Shown in pieces: positions 35,148 to 43,364 of a DNA stretch of 64,000 bases. This stretch comes from Bacteroidota bacterium. GTDB taxonomy: Bacteria > Bacteroidota > Ignavibacteria > UBA10030 > UBA6906. Under the pieces are notes generated by a model that saw nothing but the letters and a program-made list of their open reading frames with translations, made no database searches and was not told where the DNA came from. Position 1 is the stretch's first letter. Every line of letters starts with the position of its first letter. The position numbers and the translations under genes are program-made. The DNA lies in NCBI GenBank assembly GCA_019637975.1, contig JAHBUR010000014.1, forward strand, positions 1 through 64,000, written 5' to 3'.

Positions 35148-36419
35148 ATGGCAACAAACGGAAAGAAATCCAAGAAGAAGATTATCATCTTCTCAGTTAT
35201 CGGCTTGCTGGCAGTCACCGCGGGCGTTGTGCTTTTCCTTGGCAGCAAGAAGGAGCCGATAGTCTCCGTGCAAACAGAAAAAGTGAAGCGTCATACCATC
35301 ACCCAGGTTGTAACAGCCACCGGAAAGATTCAACCCGAGATTCAGGTAAAAATCTCTCCCGAAGTTAGCGGCGAAATTGTTGATCTTCCCGTCAAAGAAG
35401 GTCAGAAAGTAAGGAAGGGCGACGTGCTGATGAAAATCAAACCCGACGTGTATGTCGCGCAGCGCGATCAGTATGCCGCCGGACTCCTTTCCGCCAAGGC
35501 AACGTTGAGCCGTGCAGAACCGGAATATAACCGCATTAAAGAACTCTTCTCGAAGGGACTTGTTTCCCAAGCCGAATACGATCAGGCAAAAGCGGCTCAC
35601 GAAAGCGCAAAGGCATCGTACGCACAGGCAACCGCGTCTTTGAATCAGGCAAACGAGAACTTGAGGAAGACCACGATTCTTTCCCCGATGGACGGAACCG
35701 TCAGCCAGTTGAATTCACGGCTCGGCGAACGTGTTCTCGGTACTCAACAATTCCAGGGGACAGACGTGATGACGATCGCCGATCTGTCACGGATGGAGGG
35801 AAGAGTTGATGTCAGCGAAACCGATGTCGTCCGCTTGCATCTCGGTGACACGGCACGCATTGCAGTTGATGCGTTCCCGGACAAGAAGGTCAATGCAATT
35901 GTCTATGAAATCGCCAACACGGCAAAGTCGAAAGGGCTGGGCACGCAAGAAGAAGTGACAAACTTTGAAGTGAAGATGCGCGTTATTTCGCAGGGCATCA
36001 CGTTGCGCCCCGGCATGTCGATGACAGCAGATATTGAGACTGAGACGAAGCAGGATGTTCTTGCCGTTCCGATTCAAAGTGTGACAACACGTATGCCGAA
36101 AATGGAAGGCAAGGAACCACCGAAGGATGGACAAAGCGGTGAGTTTGTGGCGGCAAGCAACGGCGGCAACGGTAAGAAGGCGGAAAACAAACCCAAGGAA
36201 GTGATCTTTGTTGTCGAAGAAAACGTCGTGAAGGCCATGCCTGTGAAGCGCGGCATCAGCAATGATGCTTACGTCGAGATCAGTGAAGGGGCGAAGGAAG
36301 ACATGCAGGTTGTTTCCGGCAGTTACAAGGCGATCAACCGTGAGCTGGAAGATGGCAGCAAGGTGAAGATCGAAGAACCGAAGAAATCCGGTCCGCGAAC
36401 CGACGATAAGCAATCGTAA
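35148..36419 (+). CDS. MacA-like periplasmic adaptor (membrane fusion protein)
   Basis: It links the inner-membrane ABC transporter to the TolC-like channel. A lysine-rich N-terminus precedes one membrane anchor (~10-31). Then come a barrel-sandwich lipoyl half (KISPEVSGEIVDLPVKEGQKVRKGDVL), a long hairpin (~100-165, AKATLSRAEPEYNRIKELFSKGLVS), the second lipoyl half (ILSPMDGTVSQLNSRLGERV), and a beta-barrel domain (~205-310, LRPGMSMTADIETE). The insert 318-355 is glycine- and lysine-rich and probably flexible. It starts 30 bases after the TolC gene. Confidence 0.9.
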   Translation: MATNGKKSKKKIIIFSVIGLLAVTAGVVLFLGSKKEPIVSVQTEKVKRHTITQVVTATGKIQPEIQVKISPEVSGEIVDLPVKEGQKVRKGDVLMKIKPDVYVAQRDQYAAGLLSAKATLSRAEPEYNRIKELFSKGLVSQAEYDQAKAAHESAKASYAQATASLNQANENLRKTTILSPMDGTVSQLNSRLGERVLGTQQFQGTDVMTIADLSRMEGRVDVSETDVVRLHLGDTARIAVDAFPDKKVNAIVYEIANTAKSKGLGTQEEVTNFEVKMRVISQGITLRPGMSMTADIETETKQDVLAVPIQSVTTRMPKMEGKEPPKDGQSGEFVAASNGGNGKKAENKPKEVIFVVEENVVKAMPVKRGISNDAYVEISEGAKEDMQVVSGSYKAINRELEDGSKVKIEEPKKSGPRTDDKQS

Positions 36420-36437
36420 GCAAAGAAGGAAAGGCGC

Positions 36438-37163
36438 ATGAACATCATCGAGCTGAAGAATATCACGAAAGTGTATGATATGGGCGCCGCCCAGCAAGTG
36501 GCCGCACTGCAGGGCGTGGATCTTGTCATCGGAAAAAACGAGTACGTAGCCATCATGGGGCCGTCCGGCTCGGGCAAATCAACACTGATGAATATCATCG
36601 GATGCCTGGATACGCCGACCTCGGGCCAGTATCTGTTCAACGGCGTAAACGTGAGCGAGATGGACGATAACAATCTTGCCCGTATTCGCAACAAGGAAAT
36701 CGGCTTCGTGTTTCAGACATTCAATCTGCTCGCCCGGTCCGATTCTCTTCACAACGTCGAGCTTCCCCTGATCTACGCAGGCATTTCCTCTTCCGAACGA
36801 AAGGAACGGGCGCGGCGAACGCTCGAACATGTCGGACTCGGCGACCGGGGACATCACAAACCGAATGAGCTTTCCGGCGGGCAACGTCAGCGTGTTGCGG
36901 TTGCACGGGCGCTCGTTACCAATCCCTCCATCATTCTTGCCGATGAGCCGACGGGAAACCTCGACAGTCGAACCGGCGAAGAGATTATGGGGCTTTTTGA
37001 AGATTTGCACAGTCAGGGCAACACCATCATCCTTGTGACTCACGAAGCCGATATCGCCGAACATGCACACCGCGTTGTGCGTGTGCGTGACGGCAAAGTG
37101 GAAAGCGACGACGTCATCCCTGAGGCGAAGCGCAAGCGGTACGCCGTAAAAAAAGCCTCGTAA
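36438..37163 (+). CDS. ABC transporter ATP-binding protein, MacB/LolD type
   Basis: The cytoplasmic ATPase of a type VII (MacB-like) mechanotransmission ABC system. It has Walker [10 protein letters not shown], the Q-loop QTFNLLARS, the signature [15 protein letters not shown], Walker [14 protein letters not shown] and the H-loop VTHEAD. At 241 residues it is separate from the permease, unlike E. coli MacB where they are fused. It lies directly between the adaptor and three permease genes and is the only ATPase of the cluster, so it probably serves all three. Confidence 0.93.
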   Translation: MNIIELKNITKVYDMGAAQQVAALQGVDLVIGKNEYVAIMGPSGSGKSTLMNIIGCLDTPTSGQYLFNGVNVSEMDDNNLARIRNKEIGFVFQTFNLLARSDSLHNVELPLIYAGISSSERKERARRTLEHVGLGDRGHHKPNELSGGQRQRVAVARALVTNPSIILADEPTGNLDSRTGEEIMGLFEDLHSQGNTIILVTHEADIAEHAHRVVRVRDGKVESDDVIPEAKRKRYAVKKAS

Positions 37164-37182
37164 CGAACGCGAAGGGAATCCC

Positions 37183-38406
37183 ATGTACTTCTGGAACGAA
37201 GTAAAGGAAGGGCTGATTATTGCATTCCGTGCGATCCGCACGAACAAGGTTCGTTCTGTGCTGACGACGCTCGGAATCGTGATCGGCATAGTTTCGGTGA
37301 CGTTGATGGCAACGGCGATTGAGGGCGTGAACCGCGCATTCGACAAAAGCGCCGCGGCGTTCGGCCCCGACGTGATGTATATCGAGAAGTGGCCGTGGGT
37401 AAGCAACGAGGATTGGTCGACGTTCCGCAATCGCCCCGATCTGAAAGTGGAATACGCGGACAGAATCGAACGTCAGGCAACGCTGCTCAATGCTGTCGCG
37501 CCGGTAATGAACACCCGCCGTTCGCTGAAGTATGCCGATAAGCAGATGGAAATGGCCCTTATTACGGGAACGACCGCTTCCTATATTTCGGCCTCGGGCA
37601 ACTCGGAAATCGACGGACGATTTTTCTCCGACGAAGAGGCCACCGGCGGACGTCCGGTATGCGTGATCGGTGCTGTCGTTGCGGAGAACCTTTTTCCCAC
37701 CGAAGATCCGATCGGAAAAACCATACGTGTGGCAGGATTCCCCTACACGGTGCTCGGCGTATTTGAGAAACAGGGCGGATTGTTCGGCCAGTTTACGTCC
37801 GATACGCGTGTGTTCATTCCCATTCACTCATTTCAAAGCAACTTCGGCGGGCGCCGCTACGTGATGGTGCAGGTCCGCGCAAGCTCGATGAGTGTTCTTG
37901 AAGACGCGAAAATTGAAGTCGAAGGAATCATGCGCAGTATCCGCAAGGCACAGCCCGGCATGCCGAGTGATTTCAGCATCAACCAGCAGGAATTGCTGAC
38001 GCAGACGTTCGGGCCGATCAGTCTCGTCATTTCAGCAATCGGATTGTTTATCACAAGTCTGTCGCTGTTCGTCGGCGGCATCGGCATCATGAACATCATG
38101 TTCGTTTCCGTCACCGAACGGACAAAGGAAATCGGTATTCGGAAAGCGATAGGCGCGAAACGAAGAACCATCCTGCTTCAATTTCTTGTCGAAGCTGCGG
38201 CGTTATGTCTCATCGGTGGAATAATCGGCTTGATGTTCGCGTTTCCACTTAGTCTTATCGTGGACAAGGTTCTCCCGACCGCAATGCCCATTTCGGTCGT
38301 GTTTATTGCCATAGCAATTTCGCTTACAGTCGGCGTCGTGTCGGGCTTCCTTCCGGCATATCGTGCAGCAAAAATGGATCCGGTGGAGGCGTTGCGCTAT
38401 GAGTAA
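37183..38406 (+). CDS. MacB-type ABC transporter permease, paralog 1
   Basis: The family layout is present: an N-terminal membrane helix (VRSVLTTLGIVIGIVSVTLMATAI), a ~230-residue periplasmic MacB_PCD domain (~45-275) and three C-terminal FtsX helices (GPISLVISAIGLFITSLSLFVGGIGIMNIMFVSVTERTKEIGIRKAIGAKRR is the hallmark region; then FLVEAAALCLIGGIIGLMF and VVFIAIAISLTVGVVSGFLPAYRAA). It differs more from the other two permeases than they do from each other. Its last codons overlap the start of the next permease (ATGAGTAA), showing translational coupling. It likely pairs with the upstream ATPase. Confidence 0.92.
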   Translation: MYFWNEVKEGLIIAFRAIRTNKVRSVLTTLGIVIGIVSVTLMATAIEGVNRAFDKSAAAFGPDVMYIEKWPWVSNEDWSTFRNRPDLKVEYADRIERQATLLNAVAPVMNTRRSLKYADKQMEMALITGTTASYISASGNSEIDGRFFSDEEATGGRPVCVIGAVVAENLFPTEDPIGKTIRVAGFPYTVLGVFEKQGGLFGQFTSDTRVFIPIHSFQSNFGGRRYVMVQVRASSMSVLEDAKIEVEGIMRSIRKAQPGMPSDFSINQQELLTQTFGPISLVISAIGLFITSLSLFVGGIGIMNIMFVSVTERTKEIGIRKAIGAKRRTILLQFLVEAAALCLIGGIIGLMFAFPLSLIVDKVLPTAMPISVVFIAIAISLTVGVVSGFLPAYRAAKMDPVEALRYE

Positions 38407-39658
38407 GCATTTACTGGATTGGACGAGTCTTCGCGAAAGCATGCTGATGGCCGTTGCTGCGATCAAAGCGAACAAGCTGCGTTCCATCCTGACTCTGCTC
38501 GGCATCGTCGTGGGAATCTTCTCGATCATTTCGGTGATGACGGCGATGGGTGTGCTGCGGAATTCCATTGAAGAAGGAATGATGCAACTCGGCGCAAATA
38601 CATTCCAACTCCAGAAGTTTCCTCCCGGAGGCCCCGGCGGCGGCCATGGCCAGCGTTGGAGGTTCCGCAACAGAAAGAACATCACCTACGAGCAAGCGAT
38701 GCAGATTCGTGAAAAGGCGACACTTGCCGAGGCGGTCGGCATTGAGGCATGGGAGTTCGGGAGGGTGGTGTTCTGGGGCGGACAAAAAACGAACCCTAAC
38801 GTTTCAATCGCGGGCGAGAATGTTGAAGGACTGATCACCAACGACTGGGTTGTTGGCAACGGCCGCGGCATTACCAACCAGGACATTGACCTGAACCGTC
38901 GTGTTGTGGTTCTTGGCAAGCCCGTTGCGGACAAGCTCTTCCCTCCCAATCTCAATCCGATCGGGGAGAGTATCCGTTTTGATGGATCCGTGTATCAGGT
39001 GATTGGTGTGCTTTCGTCCAAGGGCGGCGCGCTTGGCGGCAATCAGGATAATCTTGCCATCATTCCCATCACTACCTTCTTCCAGAAATACGGCAAAGAC
39101 AAAGATATTCACGTGATGGTGAAGGCGCTCAGCCGTGATGTTGTTGACGATGCCATCGAGCAGTCGCGCATGATTCTCCGCGCTGCGCGCGGCGTTGCAC
39201 CGGGGGACGAGGATGATTTCGGATATTTTTCGAACGATTCCATCGTAAAGCAATTCAACGATTTCACGTTGTATTTCCGTCTTGGCGTTCTTGTGATCAG
39301 CTCCATCGCATTGCTTGCGGCGGGAGTCGGGATTATGAACATCATGCTCGTGTCGGTTACCGAGCGAACCCGTGAGATCGGCATCCGCAAGGCAATCGGC
39401 GCGCAGAAGAAGGATATTCTTTCACAATTCATCATCGAGGCCGTGGTTCTGTGTCAGATAGGCGGCATCATCGGCGTGTTCGTAGGAATCCTCGCCGGGA
39501 ACGGCATCAGTGTATGGCTCGAAACGCCGCCCTATATGCCCTGGGATTGGACGGCGATAGGTCTCGGTGTTTGCTCTCTCGTCGGTATTCTCTTCGGCGT
39601 CTATCCTGCATGGAAAGCCTCAACGCTCGACCCGATCGAAGCGTTGAGATACGAATAG
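38399..39658 (+). CDS. MacB-type ABC transporter permease, paralog 2
   Basis: I set the start at ATG 38399 (MSKHLLDWTSLRESML), which overlaps the previous gene's end by 8 bases; a longer frame to 38363 would lie within the previous gene. An N-terminal helix (RSILTLLGIVVGIFSIISVM), a periplasmic domain with a Gly/Pro-rich loop (PPGGPGGGHGQRW near residue 77), and three C-terminal helices (VLVISSIALLAAGVGIMNIML) follow. It ends YPAWKASTLDPIEALRYE. It is closely similar in sequence and length to paralog 3 and may be a recent duplicate. A hairpin follows 17 bases after the stop. Confidence 0.92.
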   Translation: MSKHLLDWTSLRESMLMAVAAIKANKLRSILTLLGIVVGIFSIISVMTAMGVLRNSIEEGMMQLGANTFQLQKFPPGGPGGGHGQRWRFRNRKNITYEQAMQIREKATLAEAVGIEAWEFGRVVFWGGQKTNPNVSIAGENVEGLITNDWVVGNGRGITNQDIDLNRRVVVLGKPVADKLFPPNLNPIGESIRFDGSVYQVIGVLSSKGGALGGNQDNLAIIPITTFFQKYGKDKDIHVMVKALSRDVVDDAIEQSRMILRAARGVAPGDEDDFGYFSNDSIVKQFNDFTLYFRLGVLVISSIALLAAGVGIMNIMLVSVTERTREIGIRKAIGAQKKDILSQFIIEAVVLCQIGGIIGVFVGILAGNGISVWLETPPYMPWDWTAIGLGVCSLVGILFGVYPAWKASTLDPIEALRYE

Positions 39659-39675
39659 AATCTCCTTATCATATA

Positions 39676-39696
39676 GAGGCCGGAACATCCGGCCTC
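39676..39696 (+). terminator. GC-rich hairpin between permease genes
   Basis: GAGGCCGGA (39676-39684), loop ACA, TCCGGCCTC (39688-39696): a perfect 9-bp stem. The downstream sequence is pyrimidine-rich but lacks a clear T run. It may partly end transcription before the third permease or stabilise the upstream mRNA. Confidence 0.5.
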
Positions 39697-39802
39697 CCTC
39701 CGTTCTTGCATTAGCCCTTTGTTCTTTCTTAATTCTTGATGCGTTCACCGCCATTGGCGGAGAATGTTTTTTTTGTTATTTCTCTCGAAAGGATGATGTT
39801 TC

Positions 39803-41059
39803 GTGTTTCCGGCATTCCGGTTGTCACAATTCAAAGAAAGTGTACTCATGGCGCTGGCGGCAATCCGCGCAAACAAGTTGCGTTCGATATTGACCCTTCT
39901 AGGGATTGTTGTGGGTGTGTTTTCGATTGTGAGCGTCATGACGGCGATGGGCGTGCTGCGTTCAAGCATTGAGCAGGGACTTGCCGGACTCGGTGCAAAC
40001 ACATTCCGCATTCAAAAATCCGATGTCGTCATCAACAGTACACCCGAACAACGACGCAAATGGAGAATGCGGAAGGACATCACACTCGAACAGGCACAAT
40101 ATGTCAGCAGGCGGTTGACACTCGCGGATGCCGTGGGTATCGAGAGCTGGATCCGGGGGAGAATTGTGTATTGGAAGGGACAGAAAACGAATCCTAATAC
40201 AAGCATCGGCGGCGAAAATGCCGACGGGTACATCACGAACGATATGTCGATCGGGTTGGGACGAAGTTTCTCGGATCAAGAAATCGCCGACGGGCGCAAC
40301 GTGACGCTTCTGGGGCAGACTGTTGCCGAGAAGCTTTTTCCCCCGTGGCAGAATCCGGTCGGCGAGGAGGTCCGGATTGACGGTACAATGTACAAAGTTG
40401 TCGGTGTGTTTGATTTGAAGGGAGGAGTTCTCGGACAGGACAATAACACGTTTGCCATCATCCCCATTACGACGTTCTTCAAGAAATACGGCAGGGAAGG
40501 GCGAAGCGTGAACATTCTTGTGAAAGCCCGCAGCCGAGAAGTGTTTGATGATTGTCTTGAAGAGGCCCGCCTTGCGTTGCGCACAGCGCGGCGTGTTCCG
40601 CCCGGCGCTGATGACGACTTCGGCTATTTTTCCAACGACTCCCTCATCTCGCAGTTCAACTCGTTTACTCTGTACGTCAGGCTCGGGGCTCTGCTCATCA
40701 GTTCCATTGCGCTTCTTGCCGCCGGGGTCGGCATCATGAATATCATGTTAGTTTCGGTGACGGAACGGACGAGGGAGATCGGCATCCGGAAAGCGGTCGG
40801 CGCGCAGAAGAAGGATATTCTCGCCCAGTTCATTGTCGAGGCGATTATTCTCTGTGAGATAGGCGGCGTTTTAGGCGTGCTGCTTGGTATTCTTGCAGGC
40901 AACGGCATCGGGTGGTGGCTGGAATGGCCCGCCGTGATTCCCTGGGATTGGGCGATGGTCGGGCTGATTGTGTGTTCCCTTGTCGGAATGGTGTTCGGCG
41001 TCTATCCTGCATGGAAAGCTTCGACGCTTGATCCGATTGAAGCGCTCAGGTATGAATGA
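39803..41059 (+). CDS. MacB-type ABC transporter permease, paralog 3
   Basis: This starts with GTG at 39803 (FPAFRLSQFKESVLMALAAIRANK). That aligns with the N-terminus of paralog 2, so I kept it over a later ATG. It has the same N-terminal helix, MacB_PCD domain (~50-280) and three C-terminal helices, with AAGVGIMNIMLVSVTERTRE and YPAWKASTLDPIEALRYE shared with paralog 2. The periplasmic domains diverge most, suggesting a different partner or substrate contact. A 144-bp spacer with a hairpin separates it from paralog 2, so it may have its own promoter. No dedicated ATPase is adjacent. Confidence 0.9.
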   Translation: MFPAFRLSQFKESVLMALAAIRANKLRSILTLLGIVVGVFSIVSVMTAMGVLRSSIEQGLAGLGANTFRIQKSDVVINSTPEQRRKWRMRKDITLEQAQYVSRRLTLADAVGIESWIRGRIVYWKGQKTNPNTSIGGENADGYITNDMSIGLGRSFSDQEIADGRNVTLLGQTVAEKLFPPWQNPVGEEVRIDGTMYKVVGVFDLKGGVLGQDNNTFAIIPITTFFKKYGREGRSVNILVKARSREVFDDCLEEARLALRTARRVPPGADDDFGYFSNDSLISQFNSFTLYVRLGALLISSIALLAAGVGIMNIMLVSVTERTREIGIRKAVGAQKKDILAQFIVEAIILCEIGGVLGVLLGILAGNGIGWWLEWPAVIPWDWAMVGLIVCSLVGMVFGVYPAWKASTLDPIEALRYE

Positions 41060-41168
41060 TGTCAAGAATGTCAAATCTCTTCATCCCCGAAGGTCCCTGT
41101 CTGATTCTCAGGCACTTTTTGTTTAGATTGGACAAGTTCATGATCCAATTTCCTTGAGTTTGCTGAAG

Positions 41169-42725
41169 ATGATATTTGAGAAGACGAGCGTGGTGGTTGT
41201 GGCGCTGGCCGCGTCTTCTGCTCTTGCCTTCTCTCAATCTGATCGAAAAGCCAATCCCAACAGTCCCGTCTTCAAGCACTACCGTCCTCCTACAACAGCC
41301 CCGATTCTCGAACAATCCGATGCAACATATCAAATGTGGCAGGGGTTTCAGGTGATGCAGAAGGCAAATGCCGGCGATGCCGTTTCGCAGTTCGAGTTGA
41401 GTATCAGATATCTGACGGGCAGAGGTTTCAAGGCCGACACGACAAAAGCAGCATACTGGTCGCAACGGGCCGCCGACCGGAACCATCTGCTTGCACGCTA
41501 CAATTTAGGCATCTTCAAATTCAACGGCTGGGGAACGGAATGGAATCCGTTTGAAGCGTACCGCGATTTCCGGTTTGCTGCAGAACGGAATTTGCCTGAA
41601 GCGCAGTTTGTGCTTGCTCAGTTCTTTACGGAGAACCTTGTTGTGGCGCAGGATTGGAACGAGGCCTATCGATGGGTAAAGCTCGCCGCCGATTCGGGCT
41701 ACGCTCCGGCGAAAGAATCGTTGAAGGAATTCGAGAAACGCGGCATCCGCCCGCCTGCCGACTCGGCGAACAGGCAAACATCCGACGGAACGGTAACGCA
41801 ACGAACATCATCCTCCGGAGGCATTCAGCTTCAATTTCTCAATTTCTCGCAAGACACAATTAAAGCCCCGAGCGACTCCGTGTTGTTTGAAGACGCTGTC
41901 AAGGCGGCTATGTTGAGTAACGACAAGTCGGTACAGAGAATATTCGGTTCACTAAACGGAGGCGCGAACCGGTTCGAGTTGGATACGGCGGCCTTTCGCT
42001 TGCTGGAACAGTCGGCGGAAGCGGGAAGCCCCGAGGCGTTGACGCTTCTTGCGCGTTCGTATGATCGCGGCGTTCACGCTCACAAAGATATCATCCGGGC
42101 GGCATTCTTCTACATTCGAGCAATCAGGCTTGACTCGCCGCGTTCGTCCCGGCTTCTCTTTGATCTTATTCAAAGGAGGGAGTTTTTCGATCTCCTGCGG
42201 CAGCGCGTGAACCGCAATGATGCCGAGGCATTGTACGTGTGGGCATGTCTCATTGCCTTGGGCTACGACCGTCAACTCACGGAGGCGCAGGCGTTCCAGA
42301 TGCTTGAACGCGCTGTGGCACAAAATCATTCGCAGGCCATGATCGAGTTAGGATTGTGCTACTACTCCGGGCGATGGACGAGCCGCGATGAATCGAAAGC
42401 GGACGAAATGTGGCGAAGAGCCGCCCGACTCGGAAATGCCGAGGCAACTGTACGGCGTGCGGTAATGAATATCAGATCAGGGAGTGATGATCTCGCGACA
42501 TCAATTCCAATCCTATCAAACGTCGCGGCGTCCGGTTCGGTGCTTGCGGAAGTGGCACTCGGATATTGCTTTGAGACGGGAACCGGGGTTACGAAGAGTG
42601 TGTCGGAAGCTGCTCGACTTTACAGAAGCAGCGCCCAACGGGGAAGCCAGGATGCGTACCGTGCGTTATATCGTCTGCATGATGCAATTCGTCCGCAGGG
42701 TAACGAATTTGTTATTCGTGATTGA
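41169..42725 (+). CDS. Exported Sel1-repeat (SLR) protein
   Basis: The start is placed at ATG 41169 because a signal peptide begins there (MIFEKTSVVVVALAASSALAFSQ); a TTG at 41154 would add five residues. Sel1-like ~36-residue repeats follow in two blocks. The first (~45-165) has GDAVSQFELSIRYLTGRGFKADTTKAAYW and RDFRFAAERNLPEAQFVLAQFF. The second (~275-500) has SPEALTLLARSYDRGVHAH, NHSQAMIELGLCYYSGRW and GSVLAEVALGYCFETGTGV. A polar linker at ~175-230 separates the blocks. Such repeats bind proteins and act as adaptors; the partner here is unknown. It follows the transporter operon on the same strand and faces the response regulator gene tail to tail. Confidence 0.82.
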   Translation: MIFEKTSVVVVALAASSALAFSQSDRKANPNSPVFKHYRPPTTAPILEQSDATYQMWQGFQVMQKANAGDAVSQFELSIRYLTGRGFKADTTKAAYWSQRAADRNHLLARYNLGIFKFNGWGTEWNPFEAYRDFRFAAERNLPEAQFVLAQFFTENLVVAQDWNEAYRWVKLAADSGYAPAKESLKEFEKRGIRPPADSANRQTSDGTVTQRTSSSGGIQLQFLNFSQDTIKAPSDSVLFEDAVKAAMLSNDKSVQRIFGSLNGGANRFELDTAAFRLLEQSAEAGSPEALTLLARSYDRGVHAHKDIIRAAFFYIRAIRLDSPRSSRLLFDLIQRREFFDLLRQRVNRNDAEALYVWACLIALGYDRQLTEAQAFQMLERAVAQNHSQAMIELGLCYYSGRWTSRDESKADEMWRRAARLGNAEATVRRAVMNIRSGSDDLATSIPILSNVAASGSVLAEVALGYCFETGTGVTKSVSEAARLYRSSAQRGSQDAYRALYRLHDAIRPQGNEFVIRD

Positions 42726-42731
42726 AACGGG

Positions 42732-43139
42732 TTACTGCTTTCCGTCGAGCAGTTCACGCAGCTTTGCCGTAAGTTCAGCGGCAAAGTAGGGCTTCTGCAC
42801 AAATTCCTTCACGCCGCCTTCCATCATCTCATCCTTCGCAGAATGATCAAGATAGCCTGTGGCGACAACCACCTTCAACTCCGGATTGATAGCAAGCATT
42901 TGCCGGCAAGCCTCCCATCCGCTTAACAGCGGCAGTCCGAGATCACTCAACACCAGTCGGATTTCCTGCTGATGTATCTTATACGTCTCAACTGCTGTCC
43001 TGCCATCCCTCGCGGTGAGAACCCGGTACCCTGTTGACTCAAGCAGCGACTGCACAAGCTCAAGCAACATTGGTTCGTCTTCAACGAGGAGGATGGTTTC
43101 TGCCCCGTCCGGCGTTTCAGGAGTATGTTGTTCGACCAT
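42732..43139 (-). CDS. CheY-like response regulator receiver protein
   Basis: I set the start at ATG 43139 (MVEQHTPETPDGAETILLVEDEP), since the longer frame upstream has no conserved sequence. The 135-residue receiver domain has the acidic pair in LLVEDEP, the phosphoacceptor Asp in LVLSDLGLPLLSG, the Thr switch in VVATGYLDH, and Lys in FVQKPYFAAEL. The Pro-rich start and TILLVEDEPMLLELV resemble receiver domains detached from hybrid histidine kinases. It has no output domain and no kinase nearby, so it could act in a phosphorelay encoded elsewhere. Confidence 0.85.
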   Translation of the reverse strand: MVEQHTPETPDGAETILLVEDEPMLLELVQSLLESTGYRVLTARDGRTAVETYKIHQQEIRLVLSDLGLPLLSGWEACRQMLAINPELKVVVATGYLDHSAKDEMMEGGVKEFVQKPYFAAELTAKLRELLDGKQ

Positions 43140-43298
43140 AATGTCATGAAGTAGTTTGAGACACCCGAAAGTATAGCAAGAACCGTTCATGCGTTTCGTG
43201 CTCGAACGCAACATGTTTTTGTACAATACGGCAGTAAAACAGCAAAACCCGGTCTTGCAGGGGAGATGTGAACTGAAAGGGGAGATGCGCAGCGTTAC

Positions 43299-43347
43299 CA
43301 AAAACAATCGGGCGCCGCCTAAAGCAGTCAACAGGCCGACGCCCGAT
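43299..43347 (-). terminator. Rho-independent terminator for the 43365-45086 gene
   Basis: On the minus strand ATCGGGCG pairs with CGCCCGAT (outer arms 43307-43314 and 43340-43347), with an inner GCCT/AGGC stem, followed by TGTTTTTGG. It lies 18 bases after the end of the Rossmann-protein gene. Confidence 0.7.
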
Positions 43348-43364
43348 AGTGATTCGTGGCCTTG

